The position numbers were made by a program, and so were the translations under genes. 5,097 nucleotides of DNA, from the NCBI GenBank assembly GCA_030640905.1, contig DAOWIM010000115.1:1-5097 (forward strand), read 5' to 3'. Positions 1 through 5,097 of this stretch are shown here, one piece after another. Source of the DNA: a bacterium (GTDB lineage Bacteria; Zixibacteria; MSB-5A5; GN15; FEB-12). The notes under the pieces are model-generated. The model saw nothing but the letters and a program-made list of their open reading frames with translations. It was not told where the DNA came from and did no database searches. How positions within the stretch are numbered: position 1 is the stretch's first letter; each line of letters starts with the position of its first letter.

Positions 1-876
1 CCTCCGGAAGTAGATGGAGATCCGGTTATTCTCCCGGTCGGTACCTACGACCGTTATGTTGTAGAGATTATCTGGGGGGTGTTGGGTGAACCACCGACCA
101 GCGAGTTACCGTTGATGGACTGGACCGGTGTTGTTATGCTCAACAGTCCCGGTGTCATTATCCCGGTGCAGCTTATTGACTTCGAGCAAGGTGAGGACTA
201 CCTCCTTCCCGTCAATGTCTATGGGGTGGGCTGGGTTTCCAAGACGTCCGATGACTTTGACGGTATCCTGCTTGATGTCTATGTCAGGACAGACATTGTA
301 ACACTGGTTATCCCTGAACTGACATTCAGGACAGTCCCATTCGAGCATCGGTGGAACACTATGGAATTGGCTGATCTGGATGAGGTCTACGATGTGGACA
401 ACATCCACAAGGTAACGATCAAATCCAGGAAAGTCGAGGATGGTGGTTGTCCGAGAGGTCGGATGGCCGGTAAGTGGCTCTTCAAGAGTCGCCAGAGTGG
501 GTACTTCTTCGGGCGGTGGTTGACTCAATTTGGGGCTGTTAGCGGATTCCTATTCGGCGAGTTCTGGACCGATAATGACGGTGATCGCTACTTCGATGGC
601 TGCTGGATTGGAAGGAATAATCGAATCAATGGTTACCTCAAAGGCAAGTGGGAGTTTGACCCGAATACTTATGCCGACCTCAGCAGTGCTCATCGCCCAA
701 GAGGCCATTTCGAAGGTAGGTTTACCAACGAAGAGGGCAACCTGATTGGGAGTTTGAGAGGCAGGTTTGGCTATCCTTTCTGCAACACGGTGAGCACCAA
801 CGACCAGAATCTGTGGTGGCCCACAGCCTTTGTAGGGGAATGGTGGGTTGATTGTCCTGATGTAGCAGGCCGATAG
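1..876 (+). CDS. Glycine/aromatic repeat protein, 5' end outside the window
   Basis: The reading frame is open from the first base to the TAG at 874-876, so at least 291 residues are present and the true start lies upstream. A GTG at 79 is in frame but has no reason to be preferred, because coding potential continues before it. The first half (about nt 1-447) reads like beta-strands rich in V, I, L, T and D with no motif I can name. From nt 448 there follow about eight units of the form G-x-[aromatic/L]-x-G-x-[W/F], for example GYFFGRW, GYLKGKW, GHFEGRF and GSLRGRF. Four cysteines lie in the repeat half (at nt 448, 601, 781 and 853). The spacing recalls MORN repeats but the motif is not canonical. 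An extracytoplasmic beta-repeat protein is my inference; no enzyme motif is visible. A terminator follows directly, so this is the last gene of its transcript. Confidence 0.85.
   Translation, partial: PPEVDGDPVILPVGTYDRYVVEIIWGVLGEPPTSELPLMDWTGVVMLNSPGVIIPVQLIDFEQGEDYLLPVNVYGVGWVSKTSDDFDGILLDVYVRTDIVTLVIPELTFRTVPFEHRWNTMELADLDEVYDVDNIHKVTIKSRKVEDGGCPRGRMAGKWLFKSRQSGYFFGRWLTQFGAVSGFLFGEFWTDNDGDRYFDGCWIGRNNRINGYLKGKWEFDPNTYADLSSAHRPRGHFEGRFTNEEGNLIGSLRGRFGYPFCNTVSTNDQNLWWPTAFVGEWWVDCPDVAGR
457..846 (+). repeat. Protein-level tandem repeat, about eight G-x-x-x-G-x-W/F units
   Basis: Within the first gene the translated sequence carries repeated units of about 13-16 residues, each beginning with a G-x-[FLM]-x-G-x-[WF] core. 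Cores seen in order are GRMAGKW, GYFFGRW, GFLFGEF, YFDGCW (first G replaced), GYLKGKW, GHFEGRF, GSLRGRF and AFVGEWW (first G replaced). A turn rich in N, D and G often sits between cores. The DNA itself is not an obvious repeat, so the units are old and diverged. Such a pattern usually forms a series of short beta-hairpins with the aromatics stacked on one side; that is inference from the pattern. Confidence 0.65.
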
Positions 877-879
877 CCT

Positions 880-898
880 GGCGTCTGAATCAGACGTC
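880..898 (+). other. Short palindrome just after the first gene
   Basis: CGTCTGA (882-888) and TCAGACG (890-896) form a perfect 7-bp inverted repeat around a single central A. As RNA it gives a six-pair stem (882-887 with 891-896) and an AAT loop, extendable by a G-U and a G-C pair to 880/898. It starts three bases after the stop codon and has no T-run directly behind it. It may stabilise the 3' end of the transcript or help the terminator 30 bases further on. A DNA-binding palindrome is the alternative. Confidence 0.4.
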
Positions 899-928
899 GC
901 TGATAAGAAAATTCGTTTTTCAAATATG

Positions 929-966
929 GCCACCCGGACCAAATCGGCCGGGTGGCTTTCTTTATT
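929..966 (+). terminator. Rho-independent terminator
   Basis: GCCACCCGG (929-937) pairs perfectly with CCGGGTGGC (948-956) across a 10-base loop. The 9-bp GC-rich stem is followed at once by TTTCTTTATT (957-966). It lies 52 bases after the stop of the first gene and before the promoter of the next one, so it separates the two transcription units. Confidence 0.88.
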
Positions 967-993
967 GCCGGTTTCCCCACCGAGTTGTTTTGT

Positions 994-1020
994 TTGATTT
1001 TGCAAACCAGTCTGTATAAT
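994..1020 (+). promoter_or_regulatory. Sigma-70-like promoter for the tri-domain TonB-C-like gene
   Basis: A perfect -10 hexamer TATAAT lies at 1015-1020. Possible -35 hexamers are TTGATT at 994-999 (15-base spacer, short) or TTGTTT at 990-995 (19-base spacer, long); neither is ideal. A start of transcription six to eight bases after the -10 box would fall at about 1027-1028, one or two bases before the ATG at 1029. The position between a terminator and a gene start supports a real promoter. Confidence 0.6.
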
Positions 1021-1028
1021 AATTTAAG

Positions 1029-2171
1029 ATGCTCATTCACTTCGGACAGATTGCAAAGTCAGCTCTTGCTCTTGTTTGTCTACTCATGTTTGGCGCGGGA
1101 TCGGCCAATGCCTCCGACTACTCAGATCAACCCTCATATCTCGGTCTGACTCTGGCGTATCCTCAAGAGGAACCGGAGAGACCTCTTGCCCGGTTTTATC
1201 CGTGGGTTCAGCAGGTTGTGCGTACGGTTGTTACTGTTGGGGTCGATTCCAGTGGCTCAGTGACGAGTGTGGAGCCAGAAGCAGGGATCGATAGTCTTCT
1301 TTTTGAAAATGTCCGTTACCTTATCGACGAGCTTCCCTTCTGTCCGGCTCTTTGGGAAGGTCGCGCGGTGGAGTCGAAAATCCCTGTCGAACTCATATTC
1401 AGACCGGATGCAAAAATTCCTCTTTTCGTTTTTCCGAATGGGCAGAATCTAGGTCGGGAAGACAACTGGTTGCTGGCGGAAGCCTGTCGGCTAAACGGAA
1501 TTGAGTTACCCGAACTCTTAATGTTTCCGGTTTATGCGGGGGCCAACAAGCATGAGGACACGGCTCTTTATCCACGGGCGGTCATCCGTGTCGATCTGGA
1601 TACAACCGGGCAGGTAGTGGGATCCGATGTTGTTTACTCAAGTTTTGCCGATATCAATCCGCTGCTTCTGTCGGCTGCTCTCTGGGCAGAATTCAGCCCG
1701 GCTACTGTACTGGGAAATCGGAGTGGGGTGACGGTGTTCCTTCAGATATCTCTCTTTCCAGCGATGGACTACCCTCTCAAGCGGTGGCGGCCGGAGAATT
1801 GGACTGATATGTCGTTTCATCAAAGAGCATCTGTTAGGCTTGTGGCTGATACGGTCGGTTTGCTTTTCCGGCCGATTCCACGGACTGATGCCGGAGATCG
1901 ATTCGGTCTGAGGGCAGTGAGGCCGCCCCACTGGGAAAGATTGGTTTGCTATGCTGTCGTTGATACTTTGGGGCGGGTCAGGCTCCGTCCAGAGTGGCAA
2001 GCTGGTGGAGCGAACAGGGAGATGGTAAAGGTCCTGGAGCAACGCATCAAGCTGTACCCGGCTATCGATATGGCTGGTCAGAAGCAGATATATCGGGGAT
2101 TTATCACAATTGATGTGGAATCCGCTACAAACGTACGAATTAGTCCTCACTGGCTCCGCGCACCGCGCTGA
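1029..2171 (+). CDS. Secreted protein with three TonB C-terminal-like domains
   Basis: The product is 380 residues. It starts with a Sec signal peptide: basic end at K10, hydrophobic core S11-G24, and a likely cut after SANA (residue 28). C17 is not in a lipobox. Three segments share the TonB C-terminal pattern of [VL]-D-[ST]-x-G-x-V, a helix, then a P-A-x-x-x-x-G stretch and a final strand. They are residues about 57-124 (VDSSGSV, FCPALWEG), 180-243 (LDTTGQV, FSPATVLG) and 303-363 (VDTLGRV, LYPAIDMAG). In TonB this domain contacts outer-membrane receptors, but here there is no Pro-rich spacer and no lasting membrane anchor, so energy transduction is unlikely. A periplasmic binding or scaffold role is inferred. 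The ATG at 1029 is chosen because the next Met (residue 20) would destroy the signal peptide, yet no Shine-Dalgarno precedes it. Its own promoter lies just upstream, and no clear terminator follows. Confidence 0.82.
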   Translation: MLIHFGQIAKSALALVCLLMFGAGSANASDYSDQPSYLGLTLAYPQEEPERPLARFYPWVQQVVRTVVTVGVDSSGSVTSVEPEAGIDSLLFENVRYLIDELPFCPALWEGRAVESKIPVELIFRPDAKIPLFVFPNGQNLGREDNWLLAEACRLNGIELPELLMFPVYAGANKHEDTALYPRAVIRVDLDTTGQVVGSDVVYSSFADINPLLLSAALWAEFSPATVLGNRSGVTVFLQISLFPAMDYPLKRWRPENWTDMSFHQRASVRLVADTVGLLFRPIPRTDAGDRFGLRAVRPPHWERLVCYAVVDTLGRVRLRPEWQAGGANREMVKVLEQRIKLYPAIDMAGQKQIYRGFITIDVESATNVRISPHWLRAPR

Positions 2172-2263
2172 GAAAGCCCAGATCGTAACCCCAAGAAACA
2201 CACCGCATTAACGCACGCAAACGAGACCTCATCATTTTTCTCTGACGCAGAAAGTGCGTACTA

Positions 2264-2287
2264 TGCCAATGCAGAATGGAATTGGCA
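2264..2287. promoter_or_regulatory. Inverted repeat TGCCAAT-N10-ATTGGCA, possible operator or enhancer site
   Basis: The two 7-base arms (2264-2270 and 2281-2287) are perfect reverse complements separated by ten bases, close to one helical turn within the site. Its centre is about 106 bases upstream of the start point predicted for the sigma-54-like element. Enhancer-binding activators of sigma-54 often bind at that distance. A hairpin in the mRNA tail of the upstream gene is the alternative. No regulator family can be named from the arms alone. Confidence 0.35.
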
Positions 2288-2355
2288 CAGAGCAGACATC
2301 CTTAAGTTGTGGTGTAGCAACAGATAAGCATGGCAGCTATTAAACTGCGGCCAAA

Positions 2356-2371
2356 TGGCACAGTGATTGTG
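2356..2371 (+). promoter_or_regulatory. Sigma-54-like -24/-12 element
   Basis: TGGCAC at 2356-2361 is followed, after five bases, by TTGT at 2367-2370. The sigma-54 consensus is TGGCAC-N5-TTGC, so nine of ten consensus bases match with the correct spacing. The mismatch is the normally well-conserved C of the -12 element, which weakens the call. Transcription would begin near 2382 and leave a leader of about 79 bases before the GTG start at 2461. Confidence 0.35.
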
Positions 2372-2446
2372 TAGTTTTCCGGGTGTGGGAAGGGCCAAGC
2401 CACCCACAAAGGTTTTGGGAAGTTTCAGAAGCTGAGCTTGTATAAG

Positions 2447-2453
2447 AAAGGAG
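2447..2453 (+). promoter_or_regulatory. Ribosome binding site fixing the GTG start at 2461
   Basis: AAAGGAG lies seven bases before the GTG at 2461. It is one of the two clear Shine-Dalgarno sequences in the window and decides this non-ATG start; the first in-frame ATG (2512) would remove most of the first membrane helix. Confidence 0.8.
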
Positions 2454-2460
2454 AACAATA

Positions 2461-2706
2461 GTGTTGCACAGAGCAACTTATCTACTCAATCTCGCCTCGG
2501 CGGTGATTCTGATGGTGACCGGGTGGTACATTGATACGGTGTTTGCCTCACAGCTTCCGGTTTCCAGCAGAGCCGCAATCTTGATCTGTGCAGTAGCGTA
2601 CTTCCTGTTTAGAGTTGGGCGTGGAATGCCGTGCCCGAAGGAGCCAAATCGACTCCGGTCTCAAGTATCAGGAAGTCCAAAATATTTTCTTGACTTTGAT
2701 GCCTGA
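2461..2706 (+). CDS. Small two-helix membrane protein, unknown function
   Basis: The product is 81 residues with a GTG start supported by a strong ribosome binding site. Hydrophobic segments at residues about 8-28 and 37-53 should form a membrane hairpin joined by a short loop around SQLPVSSR. The tail after the second helix is basic (R51, R54, K60, R64, R66), so by the positive-inside rule both ends should face the cytoplasm. I do not recognise a family and see no catalytic motif. The gene lies 35 bases before the TPR gene without a terminator between them, so the two may share a transcript. It follows the only large gap of the window, which carries its possible control elements. A start without coding meaning is unlikely given the ribosome binding site and helix pattern, but short length keeps confidence moderate. 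Confidence 0.65.
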   Translation: MLHRATYLLNLASAVILMVTGWYIDTVFASQLPVSSRAAILICAVAYFLFRVGRGMPCPKEPNRLRSQVSGSPKYFLDFDA

Positions 2707-2717
2707 ATTGTTAGTTT
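2690..2717 (+). promoter_or_regulatory. Weak candidate promoter before the TPR gene
   Basis: TTGACT at 2690-2695 matches five of six bases of the -35 consensus. With a 16-base spacer the -10 position would be TAGTTT (2712-2717), which matches only three of six. The -35 box lies in the last codons of the small membrane protein gene. It could give the TPR gene its own transcript, starting near 2724, but readthrough from upstream is equally possible. Confidence 0.25.
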
Positions 2718-2741
2718 TTGGGCTCTTGTGTTGAGAAATTG

Positions 2742-4652
2742 ATGAGGATGTTTTTTTTGAAACGATTTTGGTTTGTACCGGCTCTGTTTTTAGTGGTGGG
2801 TTTTACTGTCCTGTTGTTAGTGTCCCCAGCGGAATCTCGTGACATCAAGTTGAGCATTACAGAGGCTCTGAATCGCGGCGATACGGCGACGGCTATCAAT
2901 CTTCTGACCAAGGAGACAGTACAGGACAAAGCGTACCATATGAATTACTACCTGCTCGGGATGATCCATTTTGAGCGAGAACAGTGGCCCGATGCCAAAG
3001 TGCAATTTCAGGTGGCCCAGGATAAGAAAAGCAAACACTACGAATCTTTATACTACCTCGGGCTGACTCAGTTGAAGTTGGGCGAGTTGGACGATGCTCT
3101 GGCTTCGATGAGCAAAGGGCGCAAAAAAGCCAAGAAAATGAAGGCCGAGTTTGAGGATGGCTACGGCCAGGTGCTGATGGTTCAGGGTGACTACGCTGCT
3201 GCCGATGCTGCTTTCCGGCAGGCGCTGATTCGCGACGACAATGTGGCTGAATACCATATTCACCTTGGGGATGCGAACTTCCATCAGGGTATCCCATCGC
3301 TGGCGGTAATGGAATACGAAAAAGCTCTGGCAATTGATACGGCCGGCAAAGAAGTATATTTCCACTGGGCCGAGGCCTGCCTTGAGATGAAAGACTATGT
3401 CTGTGCGATGGACAAACTTAAAGAAGTCCTGCGTAAAGACAGTACCTACGCTCATGCCTGGTTGCGGGCTGGCGGAATCTATTTCAAGGCTGCGCGTTCG
3501 TCGCAATCTCGGAGCGAACGAACCGAGCTGTTTAAAGATGTGGTCGGATCGTATCGCAAATATTTTGAACTTACCGACAAGACACCCGATTCCTCTTCGG
3601 TTCGACCGTATTTTGAACTGGGCATGGCCTATCTTAACATCAACGCCTTTGAAGAAGCGGCCGAGTTTTTCGCCCAAGTGTTGGCCATACCGTACGAACC
3701 GGGAGACATATATTTTTACTACGGCAAAGCCTTGTGGGGCTCCCGTGATTATGTGAAGAGCGGGGAGCAGCTTCTGGCTCATATCGAGTGGGTTAAGCAG
3801 CAGGATGAAGAGACATATATCGCTCGAATACAGGATGCAGAGCTCTATCAGTTGCTCGGTGATGCGTTCTACTATAGGAAACCGAACCAGTTCAGCACGG
3901 CGGTACGACATTACGCAAAATCGCTGGAAGCCAATCCGAACCAGCGTCGGATCGTCCAGAATATGGCGGTGGCTTATCATTCGATGAAAAGTTATCAGCA
4001 AGCGCTTCAGTATTATGATCTCCGGATTGAATTCGGAATCGACTCGGCCTCGGCCTCGCTATACAAGAACGCCGGTTACAGTGCACTTAACATCGCTAAC
4101 CATGAGGGAGAAGGCGACGAGGAACTGGAGGATGAAGAGGAAGCCGAGGAGGAGACGGTTGAGGTTGACGACCGCAACTATTATGAGGTTGCCTGCGGCT
4201 ACATGTTGAAATATCTTGAGTTTAAGCCGGACGATGCCAAGATTCTGCTGATGTTGGGCAATACATATCTGTTCCAGTTGGCCGATTGCACCAACGGCGT
4301 TAAGTACTTCCAGCAACTGTTGGTAGTCGAACCGGATAACTGTGATGCTAAGAAATCTATCGGTTATGCCTATTTCGGCGGGCTATGCACCAAGAATTAC
4401 AGTAAGGCCCTGGACAATCTGTCTCAGGCATATAGCTGCGTTAAGACGGCTGGCGACGCTTGTTCCGATATTGATCTTGTTTTGTGGATCGCCCAGTGTT
4501 ATCATCTCAGGGCAGCAGATAAGCAGAAAGCGACGCAGGATGCCAAACCTGATTTCCAGAAGGCCAATGAATGGTATAACAAAGTATTGAAATGTGATGC
4601 GGTGAATGCCGATGCCAAAGAGGGCATTAAAGCGACGCAATTTGAATTCTAA
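2742..4652 (+). CDS. Exported tetratricopeptide repeat (TPR) protein
   Basis: The product is 636 residues from the ATG at 2742. A basic start and hydrophobic stretch (residues about 9-28, then SPAES) form a signal peptide or an uncleaved anchor, so the repeats should be periplasmic. At least twelve TPR-like helix pairs fill residues about 66-620, with typical elements such as YYLLGMIHFEREQWPDA, YLGLTQLKLGELDDAL, YHIHLGDANF...AVMEYEKALAID and LLMLGNTYLF...KYFQQLLVVEPD. TPR arrays bind proteins and peptides; no catalytic domain is fused. An acidic insert (454-477) interrupts one repeat, and eight of the ten cysteines lie after residue 484. Start choice is uncertain: ATG 2742 has a weak GAG six bases upstream, ATG 2748 is two codons on, and a TTG at 2718 is in frame but adds polar residues before the signal peptide. 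The next gene starts 36 bases later and is probably co-transcribed, suggesting a joint envelope role. Confidence 0.92.
   Translation: MRMFFLKRFWFVPALFLVVGFTVLLLVSPAESRDIKLSITEALNRGDTATAINLLTKETVQDKAYHMNYYLLGMIHFEREQWPDAKVQFQVAQDKKSKHYESLYYLGLTQLKLGELDDALASMSKGRKKAKKMKAEFEDGYGQVLMVQGDYAAADAAFRQALIRDDNVAEYHIHLGDANFHQGIPSLAVMEYEKALAIDTAGKEVYFHWAEACLEMKDYVCAMDKLKEVLRKDSTYAHAWLRAGGIYFKAARSSQSRSERTELFKDVVGSYRKYFELTDKTPDSSSVRPYFELGMAYLNINAFEEAAEFFAQVLAIPYEPGDIYFYYGKALWGSRDYVKSGEQLLAHIEWVKQQDEETYIARIQDAELYQLLGDAFYYRKPNQFSTAVRHYAKSLEANPNQRRIVQNMAVAYHSMKSYQQALQYYDLRIEFGIDSASASLYKNAGYSALNIANHEGEGDEELEDEEEAEEETVEVDDRNYYEVACGYMLKYLEFKPDDAKILLMLGNTYLFQLADCTNGVKYFQQLLVVEPDNCDAKKSIGYAYFGGLCTKNYSKALDNLSQAYSCVKTAGDACSDIDLVLWIAQCYHLRAADKQKATQDAKPDFQKANEWYNKVLKCDAVNADAKEGIKATQFEF
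4101..4172 (+). other. Acidic low-complexity insert inside a TPR
   Basis: Residues 454-477 of the TPR protein contain 16 Asp/Glu in 24 positions, including the run EGDEELEDEEEAEEE. The insert falls between the first helix (YKNAGYSALNIANHE) and second helix (NYYEVACGYMLKYLEFKPD) of one repeat. It should form a flexible negative loop. Metal binding or contact with a basic partner is possible, but the sequence alone does not tell. Confidence 0.75.
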
Positions 4653-4677
4653 ACCTGTTTGAAACAACATTGTCAAC

Positions 4678-4682
4678 GAGGA
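4678..4682 (+). promoter_or_regulatory. Ribosome binding site for the gene at 4689
   Basis: GAGGA lies six bases before the ATG at 4689, within the 36-base gap after the TPR gene. There is no terminator in this gap, only a tiny TGTTT-G-AAACA palindrome at 4656-4666, so translation of this gene from the TPR transcript is likely. Confidence 0.75.
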
Positions 4683-4688
4683 AACTGG

Positions 4689-5097
4689 ATGGCCCAGGAG
4701 GACAAAAACAAAGCTCCGAAGAAAAGAATAACGGCTGAAGAGCGTTTTAAGTTTATCGGTTTTGAAGTATTCCCCGGTAAGCCGAAAGACCTGTTTAAGT
4801 CGGATAAGGAGAAGACCGGACTGATCGACGCGATTCATAAGAGACGCGGAGAAGGAAAGATACTGCGCGATCAGTGTACTCTCATGGAACAGCGGGTAAC
4901 AATCGGGGATCGAATTGTCATGGCGGTCGCCTGTGTGGCGACCCTAGTGGTGCTTTTTGTGCCGTGGTTCTCCGCATACAACGAGATCATTGAAGAGCGG
5001 ACTATTGTTCCGGCTGAGGCAATCGCCGATAGCACTGCTTTTGCAGCTACCGAAGGTGACTCACTGGCGGTGCCCGATTCACTCGGCGATTCTGTAG
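4689..5097 (+). CDS. Single-pass inner-membrane protein, 3' end outside the window
   Basis: The frame is open to the end of the window, giving 136 residues of a longer product. The ATG at 4689 has a good ribosome binding site. Residues 1-73 are hydrophilic and basic (KNKAPKKR near the start, KRR at 51-53) and include a compact segment FKFIGFEVFPGKPKDLFKS. A single hydrophobic helix spans about 75-97 (VMAVACVATLVVLFVPWF). What follows is acidic and rich in A, S, D and P (EEERT-like start, then DSLAVPDSLGDS). The charge pattern predicts the N-terminus in the cytoplasm and the rest in the periplasm. That is the topology of TonB and TolA, but nothing seen here identifies either one; the diagnostic C-terminus is missing. 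I do not recognise the family. The pairing with the TPR gene is the main clue to its job. Confidence 0.8.
   Translation, partial: MAQEDKNKAPKKRITAEERFKFIGFEVFPGKPKDLFKSDKEKTGLIDAIHKRRGEGKILRDQCTLMEQRVTIGDRIVMAVACVATLVVLFVPWFSAYNEIIEERTIVPAEAIADSTAFAATEGDSLAVPDSLGDSV

Larger units (their letters stand above)
2172..2460. other. 289-base intergenic region with regulatory-looking elements
   Basis: I see no gene on either strand here. A T-run at 2234-2240 has no stem before it, so I find no terminator for the upstream gene. A small hairpin ACGCA/TGCGT with a GAAAG loop lies at 2245-2259. TGGCA or its complement occurs at 2264, 2283, 2331 and 2356, partly as palindromes: a 24-bp inverted repeat at 2264-2287 and GCCA-AA-TGGC at 2350-2359. 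GGCACAG occurs twice (2284-2290 and 2357-2363). The right end holds a sigma-54-like element and the ribosome binding site of the next gene. Confidence 0.6.

Noticed and set aside
106..528. A 140-codon minus-strand open frame
   Set aside because: It is antisense to the first gene, whose repeats are evident, and it has no recognisable domain.
550..1005. A 151-codon minus-strand open frame crossing the terminator
   Set aside because: It would run through the terminator hairpin and the first gene's repeat region; its translation has no family features.
1068..1082. A lipobox in the signal peptide of the tri-domain protein
   Set aside because: The residue before C17 is Val, which does not fit the small residue needed at that place, and a normal SANA cleavage site follows.
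2172..2260. An intrinsic terminator after the tri-domain gene
   Set aside because: The T-run at 2234-2240 has no stem before it, and the ACGCA/TGCGT hairpin has only five pairs and no T-run after it.
2283..2297. A second TGGCAC (2283-2288) as a sigma-54 -24 element
   Set aside because: The -12 position reads AGAC instead of TTGC, so the required second half is missing.
2718..2741. TTG at 2718 as start of the TPR protein
   Set aside because: It adds eight residues ahead of an already complete signal sequence and has no ribosome binding site; ATG 2742 is better, with ATG 2748 as second choice.
3048..4001. A 317-codon open frame on the minus strand inside the TPR gene
   Set aside because: It lies wholly opposite a clear TPR-coding frame, and its translation shows no domain, so it is a shadow of the codon pattern.
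4383..4838. A 151-codon minus-strand open frame at the end of the TPR gene
   Set aside because: It covers the TPR stop, a good ribosome binding site and the start of the next gene, all of which are well supported on the + strand.

Overview
The window holds five protein-coding genes, all on the + strand. Two are cut by the window ends. No RNA gene, mobile element, CRISPR array or attachment site was found. Base composition is moderate, and four of the five products look exported or membrane-bound (signal peptides, membrane helices). This fits a Gram-negative bacterium with a periplasm. The mix of TonB-C-like domains, long periplasmic TPR proteins and glycine/aromatic repeat proteins made me think of uncultured FCB-type lineages (for example Zixibacteria-like genomes). 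That assignment is an impression, not something the sequence proves.

Layout: (1) 1-876 is the 3' part of a gene for a protein with a beta-rich N-terminal half and about eight G-x-x-x-G-x-aromatic units. It ends at a strong intrinsic terminator (929-966). (2) A TATAAT box lies just before 1029-2171, which encodes a secreted protein that I read as three degenerate TonB C-terminal-like domains in tandem. The gene has no Shine-Dalgarno sequence and may be leaderless. (3) 2172-2460 is a 289-base gap with a sigma-54-like -24/-12 element, a 24-bp inverted repeat about 100 bp upstream of its predicted start point, and no convincing terminator. (4) 2461-2706 encodes a two-helix small membrane protein with a GTG start and a strong ribosome binding site. 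(5) 2742-4652 encodes a 636-residue exported TPR protein with an acidic insertion and a cysteine-rich C-terminal quarter. (6) 4689 to the window end encodes the N-terminal part of a single-pass inner-membrane protein with a basic cytoplasmic domain and an acidic Ala/Ser/Asp-rich periplasmic start.

How they may work together: the first gene is insulated by its terminator. The TPR gene and the membrane-protein gene are 36 bases apart with a good ribosome binding site and no terminator between them, so they are probably one transcript. The small membrane protein gene, 35 bases before the TPR gene, may belong to it too. A periplasmic TPR scaffold next to an inner-membrane protein suggests an envelope-spanning assembly, possibly of TonB/Tol type. 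The genes needed to test that lie beyond the window.
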